Assembly: GCF_021018805.1 (NCBI RefSeq) | Contig: NC_086250.1 | Location: 62,683,322 to 62,747,321 of the forward strand | Length of the DNA stretch: 64,000 nucleotides | DNA from: Prinia subflava | Taxonomy: Eukaryota; Chordata; Aves; Passeriformes; Cisticolidae | Direction of reading: 5' to 3' | Part shown: one piece after another, positions 37,119 through 49,608 of the stretch | Position numbering within the stretch: the first letter of the stretch is position 1 | Layout of the letters: each line of letters begins with the position of its first letter | Program-made: the position numbers and the translations under genes | Notes under the pieces: generated by a model | What the model was told of the DNA's origin: nothing | The model's database searches: none | What the model saw: the letters and a program-made list of their open reading frames with translations, nothing else

Positions 37119-40100
37119 TCAGAGTGCAAGAGATCATAAAAGTAAGACAATAAAATTTGAGAACTTCATGCGTAGAAATAGAAGCATTCACTGTTACATA
37201 GCTGTCCCTAGTTAATGTAAGATCTTAACAAGGGGATTTCTGTGGGGGACTTTCAAGGACAACACTTGGCAAAATTGGCTGGGTAACAAGGGCTGTTAGC
37301 AATATCTAAGCAGGTGTTTTCTAAAAAATTATCTTAAAGAAGAAGATGACCCATAGCTGGATTAAACTGAAATGGGGAATTAAAAGGACTTTCAAAACAA
37401 AATGCATCAGCTTTAAAGAAGTGGAAAACAAAAGTGGAAAAGGAAATCCCTGTCTAATTTAGGTTCAGGTATTCAAGTGGATATGATTTTTCACTGAGGG
37501 TCTTCGAAGTGCTATCCAATTTAACCTTAGCTGAGATACTTCTGCTTTCTGCCTTGGCAAAAGGTGCCCATAGGAGTGCTCATAGGACTGAGATTCAAGT
37601 AGGGTACATGAAAAAATTGACTGGCTTTTCACTTAAGGTTAGGTGAAATGAATGAAGGTCTTAATGTAGAGAACGTCAAAAATAATTCTAATGCTACAGT
37701 CTTATCTAGTGGGAAGTTGCCTAACGTTATCAACAGCTTCTGATTTCAGTGAAATAGTTGGCTTCAATTTAATGGAAGGCTTTATTTTTGAGGCATTTGC
37801 TCTCAGTGAGCAATTGAGAAGCCATCAAAATTGCCATTGAAAAACATAAAAGCTGTGTATATAGTCTGCTGAACACCTTTACAAAGACAAGTTGTGTTAC
37901 AGCTTATGCAGTACCTGCTCTCTCACCTCATACATTGCAGTCTGTATATCAGAATTTCACAAGGATGTTAAGTCCTGAGACAGGAGATCTTCCTCAGAAA
38001 ACCTGACAGGCTCTTAATTATATATGTCCTGGAGGACACTGGTACAATAGCAATTTAGTTTCCTTGGTTACTAACTCATGTAATCATAATGTATATCTTT
38101 TACCACAGCCTATTATGACATGCCAAAGAAAGCATGTCATTATTCAGGCTGCCAAACACGTAATAAAAAACAGTTGTACATAACTTTAGATTATTTAAAT
38201 TATTTCAAGCATTCTCTTTTCATTTGACTCAAAGAAAATGGCAGCAACAAATCAGGGTATGCACAGAAGAAATCAGGATTATATTAATTATAATTTTGGC
38301 AGTGTAATCTTTATGATCAGCTCTATACAGTGGACTTTGGAAGTTTTAATAAACGTCAGGGTCTTGTTATGGGTTCTGTATGAACACAAAAGGGATTTGG
38401 TTGGACAGAAGCAGCTTGATATGTTCTTCATGTCTTCACTGGGAAAGAAAAAAAAGTCTCAGAGTCGTAACTGAAATATTTGCAGTCTCAGGCTTTCACT
38501 ATCGTACAATAAGATACTTAATTCAGCTTTTTCCCCTGTTCATTTTTACCTCATGTTAAAAGGATGACAATTTCGTTTTACTTGAATATAGAAAATAGAT
38601 TTTGTCAATGTCTCTTTGCTATAGGGTGTTTCCCGACATCCAAAATGGATGTCTCTGCAAAGATCATATCTCAGAAAAGCCAGACTTAAAGGGGAGTTTA
38701 CCTTGGGTTTTACAGCTTTGTAACTTTATCACATTTGCAGAGTCATGAAGAAATGTAAAATAAGTTAAGGATTAAGTAAGATCCATGGAGTTTGAGTGCA
38801 GACAAACTCCATTAATTTCTATTTCACTTTCAGTTGAACAAGAGTCAATGGAATATAGCACTAGTGATGTTTTTTCTGGTTTTTTTCCGTTTTTTACACA
38901 TCATTGGAGCAGGGAAGTGGTGGTGAGTTGTTCACCTATGGAATTAGCCACAAAATAGCTCTGCCTGCATTTGGTAGTGCTGCATGCAGTTCAGTCCTTG
39001 TGTTTTTAACATCAGCTCTGGTCTTTTTCCATAGGTTTCCTTCAGCCCCCTTTGGAATTAACTTAGACACAGTTGAAGATCACTTATATAATATATACAA
39101 AAGGTTCCAGATGAAATATTGAATGCAAAAATCACTAGAAGTAAGCCTCCGCTGGGACCCCTCTGACAAACTGCCTTCGTCAGAGATTTTAAAATACCAG
39201 CTGAAGGGAAAGATGAAAATTTACATAGGAAAAGTGCAATTAGCATCATGAATGCAAGAGGTCAATGAACAGAATAGTGACTCTGGAAGGGAACTCCGAC
39301 TTTATGTACCTAGACATCTGTGTTTAAAATGCTTATTACGCCTGTATGTATAAATGTTGAAAATAAAAGAACAATTTTTCCCAGTATAGATGTCAGAATT
39401 GATCAAATGCATGGCTTGGAATACATTCAGAAACAGATCAAAGCAAAACCACAACTCTACAGTGGTGCAGCCTTGTTCGCCACAAGTGAGACCAAAGCAA
39501 CATTGGTGTTCCTATCACAATTTAATAGGATGTGACGAAAGAAATCTTTTGGTACTGATGCAAGCAGTGCTCACTGAGATCTGGAATCCCAAAATTATGT
39601 TTTCAGGGAAAGGATTATTATAGTAATTACAAGCAAAATATAAAGAAAAGTAGTAGTGTCTGATATACAAAGCTAATGACACTGACAGGTTGTGAACATG
39701 GTATTCATGACAAGTTCAAAGCTGGTAATAAATAAATTCCACATGTATTAACATTTACATAGATGAGAAGTTCTTGTAAGGAAATCTGCACATTAAATAT
39801 TTGCATCATCTTAGCTGTGTGACTCGGAACAAAATTTTTATTACCTAAAAAGACGAATTCTTTGGGTGAGATATAGAAAAAGGTTAATGTGACATGCTTA
39901 TAACCAGGGGAAAAATACAACAATTTTAGCCCTGCTTGTATCGAGATGATTATACTGTGACTTAGGCTGGATGTCCCTTCAAGCAGCAAAGGGGTGATTT
40001 GGGGCTCCTTCAGGAATGAAGAAAACTCTGAGGGAGAGTGAGAAGAGCATATGGGAAATAGAAGACAATAATACATAGGTTCCAGATTAGAAAGTAAAGA

Positions 40101-40156
40101 AGGGAGATTACACTTCTCTTTCTGTGCATAAATGTAGATCTGCAATGATAGCAGCT

Positions 40157-40201
40157 GTCACTGCCATTGGTGTCACTGCCATTGGTGTCACTGCCATTGG
40201 T
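40157..40201 (+). repeat. Three identical tandem copies of a 15-bp unit
   Basis: GTCACTGCCATTGGT is repeated exactly three times head to tail. Perfect identity implies recent expansion. It is too short to be a standard minisatellite and is probably variable in copy number between individuals. Confidence 0.95.
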
Positions 40202-41640
40202 GGATGATAACAGAGACAGATAGTCTGCAAAGTCCTGCCTAACTCATTGAGTATCTTTCTCAATCTACATGAAAGACACACATGGTTTAAAGACCATTAG
40301 AAGGCCCCCTGGATAGCTTTTAAAGAAATTTTAAACGTTTTCCTTTTAAAAGACTTTCATAAATGGAGGCATTATTTTTGAGAATTTTTGGTAATAACTG
40401 AGAAGTTCTAAAATCTCAAATCAGAAAAACACCTAATGCATTGTCAATATAAAAGTTAAAATGAGATTAACTAGGTGTGACATTGCTGATTTTCTAGATT
40501 GATATTTTTAGTAAAACTATGATGCCACAATACGTTAAAAGCTTACTATTCAAAGATGAAGAAATTTAACAGAATGGTTTAATGTGCACAGTTGTAATTG
40601 AGAAGCAATGCTCCCACCTTCTCATAAGACAGAATGTAAAATTTCCTGTGAATAGATTCTGCAGTCAAGTCCATTTCTTGATGTATCTGGGGTTTTTTTG
40701 CCCTTAACAGAAAGTGTTAGCATTCACTTTGTGCCAGTGTAAAGTCTTCCCAAACTTACTATTGAGAAATTAATGTTTTGATGGCAGGTAACAATGTAAC
40801 TGACATAGAAATTATTTTTGAAAATGAATATAAAACCCAAAGGCTTTTAGTTTTCAATAACCAGAAACAGAGTTACAGAATTTGAAATGAACAAGTTTTA
40901 CTACTGACTATTCCATACAGATGAGGAAAGTAGTTATGTTGGGTGATGTACACCCTGTGGATGATGCTGATGACCTAAACAGCCTTAAAATACTATGTCA
41001 CCCTATCCAGCAGTTACTCCTAAAGAGAACCACTACTTGAAATTCTCTGTTGACGCTTTTTCATCTGAAACTCTAGGAACAGACATCTAATTCAACATTG
41101 TCAATTATATTTTCCTTATTGCTCTTGAGTCTTCTATTCAAAACAAACAAACAAAAAAAGCTTCAGGGTATTAAACTACCAAGGTACTTATCTCTTGTAC
41201 CATTATATTGATAAATTTTTGTTTTCTTTTTTGGCAATGACAGTCTTTGTGCAAACAACCCTTTGGAGATGTGAGAATATTTATGCAATGTATTTAAGGA
41301 CTGCAGTCACATTGCTTTTACTGTACATGATTTGTTTTACACAGAATATGTGTTTGAAGCTACTTCTGTTTTGCAAAATGTGTCTTTCCTCGAGGATACA
41401 CAGTGCATTGGGTGGGTGACCTTCTGCACTTCTGTACTGATGAGATGACATTAAACAGCAGAAGTGTTGTGTTTGATCTGCTGTGTAGAGCTCATTTCTT
41501 ATAAATAAAAAGCAGTTATTAAAAATTAACTTGTACAGTTATGTTATAAATTAATTTAGACACACACAAACATGACGAAGTGGGATTAGAATAGGATAAG
41601 TATAATTTCTTCCCTGGCATCAGGAAAGGTTTAATGTACT

Positions 41641-42022
41641 TCTTTTCTTTTCTTTTCTTTTCTTTTCTTTTCTTTTCTTTTCTTTTCTTTTCTTTTCTTT
41701 TCTTTTCTTTTCTTTTCTTTTCTTTTCTTTTCTTTTCTTTTCTTTTCTTTTCTTTTCTTTTCTTTTCTTTTCTTTTCTTTTCTTTTCTTTTCTTTTCTTT
41801 TCTTTTCTTTTCTTTTCTTTTCTTTTCTCTTCTCTTCTCTTCTCTTTTCTTTCTTTTCTTTTCTTTTCTTTTCTTTTCTTTTCTTTTCTTTTCTTTTCTT
41901 TTCTTTTCTTTTCTTTTCTTTTCTTTTCTTTTCTTTTCTTTTCTTTTCTTTTCTTTTCTTTTCTTTTCTTTTCTTTTCTTTTCTTTTCTTTTCTTTTCTT
42001 TTCTTTTCTTTTCTTTTCTTTC
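41641..42022. repeat. (TTTTC)n pentanucleotide array, about 380 bp
   Basis: About 37 perfect TCTTT units run from 41641. Four TCTCT units follow at 41826-41845, then a phase slip, then a second long TTTTC block to 42022. One strand is purely pyrimidine and the other purely purine. On the MAGI2 sense strand it reads GAAAA. It produces long Lys/Arg/Glu-rich and Phe/Ser/Leu-rich frames on the two strands, which are artefacts of the repeat. The assembled length may differ from the true length. Confidence 0.97.
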
Positions 42023-44437
42023 CTCTGCTATACAAACTACCCCTCAGCTTTAGATTGACACTTTTTTGTCTTTTTCTGCAAAGGCCCTTCTTCACTAGAA
42101 ACAGCTGATATGGGAAAGAAAAGGTGTTTCTGTTTATGAATACTCCCTCATTCTGGAACATGCCTCTCACTCCATTCTCTAGATTTGTTATATTTTTACT
42201 CAATTTATAATGCTTTTAAATCAACAATAGCCTTTAAATAACAACTTCCATGACAGTTTATACATGGAGATCTTTTATGGAACAACAACAGAGTGTCCAA
42301 TAAATGTCTTTGCTGTTCCTTGTAAATTCTTCACTTACTATTAATATTTTAATAAGTTTTTTTGGTAGCTAAACATTGAATCTCCTTCTGATTTTCTTTT
42401 CCCTTTGTCTAGAAGAAAATTCTGGATGCATTTACACATTCATCTTACAGAAGCTTTACCCCATCTGTGAAATTTCCCAAGTCAACTGACTCAGTACAGC
42501 TCCTCACTGTGTTCACTTGAGTCATGCACTCTTACCTTCTCCTACCAAAGGAGGAAATAAAACTGGAAAATGTGAAAGGAAAACTTTTTTGTGGAATTGA
42601 CTGGCATTTTTCTTATCCCGTTGATCAAAACTCTATTATCTTAGTGCTTTCTGAATGGAAAGCTATGAGGCATTATCTGAAAACTGATATTTTAAGCTTA
42701 ATTCACCTATATGTGGTACACCACTGAAATTATACTTCATATTTTCCTTAGTTGTTACTTTCTCCTAGAGTATAAAAGTGTAATTGAGGGCCTTGACATC
42801 TAAGTCAGTGACTTAGCTATAATGCTTTTTGTGCCATAGCCCAATTGAAGATGTTTTTATTTACAGATTAAGCATCAGTTTTCAACACAAATTACCAAAA
42901 TGAAGCAGGAATGCTTTTTGTTCATATAAACTGTGCTTGTATGTGCAAGTGACAATATCTGGATACTTCATGAAACATTTCTCAGGGCTATGAACACACT
43001 TCTTAGGGTACTGTCAACATCTGTTTATATATTTTAAATTGTAAACAATAAATTAAATGAATAATAATTAGAGGTACCCTCAGCTGAAGTAGAAATCCTC
43101 TAAGGCCTGTAATAAACTTACAATCACCAAATTTAATTTCAAATCTTTAACTCAGAATTGAGTAAGAGATAAGAAATAGGCCTTGGTCAAATATATTGCA
43201 GAACTTCCATTTAAGTGAACTTCTATAAACCAAAAATAGTATTGAGCTATGGATTATTCATGGATGTAGATCTGTATTGATAGCAAGTCTGAAATTTTTG
43301 ATTTATTTTTATTTTTATCTTTTTTTTCGCACCATCTTTCTATGAAAAATAATCAAAATCAACTACCTAACATAGGCGTGAAATACCTCTTCCCCCAAGG
43401 CTCTCTTAATGCATTAGAGGACCATGAAGTTGAGGAAATTACTCATATAAAGAATGTTTTAGCATTTTTCTCAACAAATGTTCTCTCTCTTGAAAGATAT
43501 GAAATCATATGTTTATTAGCCATAACCATTAAAGTAAAAATCTTGTTTTTAATTCAAAAAGAATAAAAAAAATCCCAGTCCCCGCACAATATCATGAAGT
43601 CTTACAAATTTAGGGTTTAACAAAAACACCCTGCTCAAGGATTACATGTATTGTGACATATTAAAACACATAGGAAGAAGTTATTACAGAAAGAGGGCAG
43701 AAACAAAATCTAAAACCACTGGGTGTTGTAGTATGTCATTATCTGAAATCTACTTGGAGATGGGTTTTTTTCTGAGTAATTTTTTAGACTTTGATTTTGA
43801 CAGTACTAACTACATTTTATTGATAGGATGTTCCATTTCACACTACACTTGGTGATAAGAAATCACTTAACGAGTCTTCATTAATCTGCCTTCATGAGAA
43901 ACTTACAAAGGCTGTTATTTCTCTTTGTTTGTATACGAAGAAAATGATTTTGCAGCAGAAGTTTAGTGACTTTATTAGGTTTGCACAGGAAAAAAGATGC
44001 ATGCTAAAATGAAAGTAAATACTATTGAACCCTAAATAACTTTCCATTCTAACTACAGGATGACCTTAATTTTTTACAGAACATATCTCTAGATTCAGCA
44101 TAAAATTCTTGGTCAAACTGGTGTCTCATTTTTGGGATTTGCTCCTATTTCACCTATCTTTCTTGCACTAAACTGATGCTTGCATTTTGCCAATAACAGA
44201 AACCACGACTTTCATGATCATTTATTTGTGTTCAAATTAAATTAAATTAAACATGTTTACATAATTTCACTATTCATTAATTTGAACACCCTTGATAGAT
44301 CAGTCATTCTGTGACTAAAATCAACACAAAATACATTTCAAGAATATTTTTCTACTGGGTCTTCTGACATGTCATTAACAAGAAGCTGTTCCAGCTCCTG
44401 GATAGAACTTGTGAAGATGAGACTAAAAATACTTATT

Positions 44438-44470
44438 GAAAAACAAAAACAAAAACAAAAACAACAAAAA
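44438..44470 (+). repeat. (CAAAAA)n microsatellite
   Basis: Four to five units of A5-A6 separated by single C, ending in CAACAAAAAA. A background simple repeat. Confidence 0.85.
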
Positions 44471-44664
44471 ACCCCAAGAAACTATTTACATCTACATTCT
44501 TATTTTGCTCAAATGTTAATATATTGAGTCAAGAAAAATAGGTATACATATATTAGAATCAAAGGTAAATGCCAACTAATGAGTAAGACTGAAGATTTTG
44601 TTGTAAATATTTGGCCAATCTAGAAAGTTTTAAGCCCCTGAAGATAAACTAAGCACAGAATTTT

Positions 44665-44709
44665 TGTTGCTGTTGCTGTTGTTTTTGTTTTGTTTTGTTG
44701 TTTTTTTTG
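44665..44709 (+). repeat. TTG / TTTTG simple-repeat tract
   Basis: GTTGCTGTTGCTGTTG passes into GTTTTGTTTTGTT and T8. It is a compound T/G-rich microsatellite. Confidence 0.8.
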
Positions 44710-46132
44710 ATGCAGTCTACTTCCAAGATTTGGTCAAACCCATCTCATTTCTCATAAGGAACATCTATATCCCTCTTCTTTCCCTCCTGCAGAGTTTGGA
44801 GTCGCTCCTGGTTCCTCACAAGAGCCATAAAGAACCAGGACACGTCTGAGCACCTCTGACTGCAAGTTCATGGACATTTTTTGGTAAGGAACACTGTCTA
44901 GTACTGCTGCTTGAAGAAAACTCCTTGAAAGCCAGTCCACACTATCATTTAGACAAAAACGACTCTCATTTTAAACAGGATACCACTGCAATATATTTCT
45001 GAGCTACCCCAGCACTCACAATGCATCTGAAATGCTTCTGAGTTTAAGAGATACCCTAGAGAATATTTGGGATTAAAAGAGCATAATCCACATCAACTGA
45101 CAGCAAAAAATCACAACTTTTTTCTTCTCCTTTGACACAGCTCCACTGTATTTTTTTAAGAATGCTGCTGACTTTTCCAGCTAATACTTAAATGCCTGCT
45201 TGGCACAATGGTCAGGTACTCATATGTTATTAATTTTCTCTCATATGTTATAAATTATTTCATGATTCACATAAGCTTTACAGAAGTGCTGTAAATAAAC
45301 TACATAATCTCAATTTTATGAACGCTGGACTAGATATACTCTTAGCAAGCTTTCACTTTTTCAGAATCTTTATTTATCTTTGTTTTCTGTATCACTCAAG
45401 GTTTCTAGCTGCAAATGCCAACACAGATTTAATTATTTTTCTTTCATCTAATTACATCAGAATGATTGCATAAAACTAATTAATGATTTGAAAAAGTGCA
45501 AATTTATGGGAAGAAAGTCTCTCTGAGAATGCCAACTAAATTTTTTCTTTTAATATTTAAAGGGGTCTTCCATTAAGAAATTGTTTCAGTCTTCACATTT
45601 ACTGAGAGCTGTAGTTATTTTACATTAAAGTGAGCTTGAAAACTTTTTTTCCCCAAAGTACTGTTTAGCAGAAACAGTAAGATAAAAATAAACAGAAATA
45701 AAGTAAGATAAAAGTCTAATTTTTTTAACAACCCCCTTAAAATGTTATTATTTCCTGAAAGGAAAAAAAAAAGTTTTATGATTCTTGCTACACTGTAACT
45801 TTTGACAGAAGAAAATTACTACACTTATAAACCATAGCACTTAAAATTAGAAAATGTCATAGTTTAGCAGTTTTAATTCATGTTTTTTTCTTATTTCTAT
45901 TACAATGAAATCTTTAATAAACCTATAACACATTACTTCCCCCATGGTTTTGCCACTTCAGTCAGTCTTGTGAAAAATATAAACTCTTATTTTCATTTAC
46001 CTTAGAGAACCCCATGCTCCCCTTGTCCATCTTCCCAGCTGCTGTCTCTGAACTCATGACCACTGTGCAGCCTCATCCCACACATTCCTAGTTCTTAGTC
46101 CTTATGCAGAAAACCAGCATGAATGAGAATTA

Positions 46133-46151
46133 AAACAAAACAAAACAAAAC
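46133..46151 (+). repeat. (CAAAA)n microsatellite
   Basis: AAAACAAAACAAAACAAAA, four A4 blocks separated by C. Short and background in nature. Confidence 0.85.
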
Positions 46152-49100
46152 CCAGCAAAAACCATCATAAAAAACACTGTCTCATTCCAGTATCTACTGT
46201 TCTTTCTTTCAAGAAAATAGATACCTCTTGCCTATGTGAAAAACGCTGGCCCGGGGTCTTACTGCCCTGCTTCTGTTTTCAGAAGCACATGTGGGTTAAA
46301 ATAACCCCATCAAAATAATGTTTATGGAAATAAGAGCACACAGAATTTCGGTTTTCCAAATTGCCCCTAATTGTGATCAGAGCACCTGGTTTTAGCTGTG
46401 AAGCCTACACCAATTCTGCAAAGGGAACAATAGGTAGATCCTCAATTACAGCAGCACTTAGGCATGCTATTGCTTATAATAGTGCTTAAGCCACAACATG
46501 ACATTTGTTCTCAGAGGTAAAGGCCAAAGAAATAAATAAGGAGAAGTGACAGAAACGACACTGGCAAAGGTATCCCTTCCTAGGCAGTAATTATGACAAT
46601 CTTCACCATGCTGTAAAATTACCCTGCAGAGTGAATTATTTCAAAAACATAAAACTGAATGAAAACAGTTCTCCTAATTTAAACCTTAGGGTGAGCACTG
46701 GGATTTGGGCTTTTCTGGTTTGTTTTTAAACTATGAAAATGGCAATAACAGTACATTATTGAAAGAAAACAAGCTGCTCATGCTTTTCTGATTTGCAACC
46801 TTTTACACTTTTATGATTAAACTTTTAGCTAATTTCTTCTGTAATTCAGGAGAACAAGCAATTTACAAGTCTCTACAGAAAAATGGTACAAAACTTTAAT
46901 TATTTTGATATTTCAGGAACATATTTAGCTCAACATTGAACAAAGCTAGTTTTGCCAATCTACATCAGTAACATCAAGAGAGCTGTTAGAATTCAGTAAT
47001 CATTTGGAAAATGAACTTGATGTTTCCCGGCTATCATAACAAGGTTAAAGCCTGAAACTGTGCTAATTTCTGAAAATCCCCAACAGTAATGAAGTTATAC
47101 TGATTGACATCAGCAGAGAAATTGTTGCTGGTATGCATTCAGTATACTGGAAACTCTTAAGAGTAATAACTTAAAATTCATTTTACAGAATAAGTTGCAG
47201 AAGAGGATGAGAAGAGTTCTACCTTCAGATCTAATTCAGCTGTTACATCAATAAGACACAGCTTTTGACCCTCGCAAGTCCCCTGTTCCACCAAAGTCCC
47301 TATGAACACTTTATACCTTGATCCTACAACGTGCTGTGGGTGGCCCACCAAGGACATATGGATCCCTTCACATCTGCAGTCCTGCAGGCATTGCATTGTC
47401 TCAACATGCACGAATACAGCAACTGCATAACTCCAGGCAGGATCAACAGGGAACAGCATATATCATAATTAATGTAACATTTTCATAGATTGAAGCACCA
47501 GGGGATAAATAGAAAATTCAGCCTTTTTAAAAAGCAATAGAATTGTTAGGCATGCTTTAGTTATCATGCACTGAATTTTAATTTGAATAATACAGTTTAG
47601 GAGAAAAAACAAAACATGAAACGGAAAAGAATATTAAGAAGTGAAGAAGGGTTTATCTGATAGCCAACCCCTTTACTTTGCATTCATGTAAAATATGAAT
47701 TCTTCCTCAAATCACCAAACTGCTCTATCAACAATTATTTTTACTTTCCTGGCATTAATCATCTGAAATATCTATATGGTTGCTGACCCATCATTCAAGT
47801 GTTAGCCATGAACAATAGCAGGATTTACCCAATCAATGGTTTTATTGCAGCATTATTGGATACAGTGACATTTAGACAACCAAATCCTTGCCTCTGTGAA
47901 CAGCAAACAAGCTCAAACAGAGTGGCATTGGTGCCTGCAGAGAATGAACAGGCAAGTCATGCTCATGTACTCCTGGCCTTGATGAGGGAACCCATGAAGT
48001 GAGAGCAGACTGATTATCAATACTCCTCTCTCCCCTATGCTACTGCAGAGCTCATGGAGGAGCTGGAGGGTGATGGGAAGGTAAGGGTGAACTACTGAAT
48101 CCCTCAAAATATTGAGACTGCAAGTCTCTTCCACACTTTAGGGCTGTGACTGCTTTATTCTGCTCAAGCTTTTTAGTGATACAGGAGGAGTAGTATATGG
48201 CCCAGATTTAACAAAGCATCTCTCTATAGGAGATGGATGGAGTAGTGGAGACAAACAAAGGGAACATTTAACTACATCATATGTTTTTATAAGTGGAGGT
48301 GAAGGGAAAGAAATGTGTTCCCATCAGCCTAAAGGTTCATTATTTTCCATTCATCTCTGTTTTTTTCTGGCACAGACACAGCCATCACCTTGAAATGCTT
48401 AGGACTGTGCACTGTTAATGAGGACACTCCACACTGGCCAAGGTAATTGTGTTCCCACGTTTTCTCTGATGTCTCTTTGAGGTGTGAAAGCAGAACTGGG
48501 ATGTGAAGGGGGGCTACAGCACCATATGGAGTATTGCATGGAGACAGATTTCTCTGTCACATCTGCAGTACTGCACAATACTGTCTGTACAGGGACAGTG
48601 CACAACCACGGGGAACAGAGCAGCTCTGCACAGTGAGGTACATACATGGTTGGAACCAAAACACCAGACTAACACATTTTAAATGTTCCTCTCACTCACT
48701 AAAATCCCCCTTCTCTTTCTGCACTGATATGGCACTAAACTAGAAGCAGTTTCTGTGAACCTATTTAAAACACCTCTGCTGGACCACATAACAGGAAGGA
48801 AAGATATTTTCTATTTTGTTCCATGATCAGCACCAGAATAACGTGGAGTGGAAGAACACAGAGCCAGAGCACTACAGAACCTCCTGTGAATGACTTCTGG
48901 AATAATCAGGTTGAGTCTAGTTTCTGTAATTATTCACTGTTTTCTTATTTCTGTGTACTCTTGCACCATTATTAATCCTTCTGTCCAGGAACGTGACGTG
49001 CTTTGTGCTTGAGTTTAATGGACCTGAAGACATTGATTTGTTCCAGCTTTAGCTTTAAAGGATTGTTAGTGTTGTGCAGATCACATCTTTATAGGTCCTA

Positions 49101-49576
49101 CATGGAACCATATAATGAAAGAAAATTAAGCTCCTATAAACCTCACTGTATTATCTGGGGAAGAGGTGCATTGTTTTCTAGCCTGCAGAAAACTAAGGTC
49201 TGCAATAATTTAACAAAATTCTACAAGAGACACAGAGAATGAAATTAATTCTCACTTCAACTCAATGCGAGTTCATGATGATATTTCACTTGAACAGTAA
49301 AAATTGTGCTCCAAGTTATGACTGTTCCTCTGCACACTTCCTATGTAATTTTCCTTATGTTCTTACCCAATGGGTTAAAATCATCCCTCAAGTGACTTAC
49401 AGTTTATTTTCACTGCTTAAGCCAAGCTAAGGTGGCAGTTTTTTTCCTTCCATTAAGATTGGCCAGAGCAGAAATGGGTAAATAAATCGTAATCACATCA
49501 GAAAAACTTCAAGAAATGAAATACAGAGTCTCTTCTTTTGTACTGCATGTACATTTTTAACTGGACTAAAAATGAG

Positions 49577-49608
49577 TCATTGTTTTAGACTTCAGTCTAA
49601 AACAATGA
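49577..49608. repeat. Perfect inverted repeat, 15-bp arms with 2-base loop
   Basis: TCATTGTTTTAGACT, then TC, then AGTCTAAAACAATGA. The arms are exact reverse complements, making a 32-bp near-perfect palindrome able to form a cruciform or RNA hairpin. No terminal-repeat transposon was recognised around it. It is the strongest compact palindrome I found outside tandem arrays. Confidence 0.95.

Larger units (their letters stand above)
35131..41640. other. Unique AT-rich intronic DNA
   Basis: No gene was recognised. It holds the A run at 37091-37118 and the 15-bp tandem triplet at 40157-40201. The 146-codon minus-strand frame at 39705-40145 has no domain signature and reads as hydrophobic chance translation. 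Confidence 0.5.

Noticed and set aside
39705..40145. 146-codon minus-strand frame in the MAGI2 direction
   Set aside because: Hydrophobic, unpatterned translation with no family match and no consensus splice pair. Most likely chance.
41631..42203. 190-codon Lys/Arg/Glu-rich frame (minus) and 139-codon Phe/Ser/Leu-rich frame (plus)
   Set aside because: Both are direct translations of the TTTTC pentanucleotide array and contain no independent coding signal.
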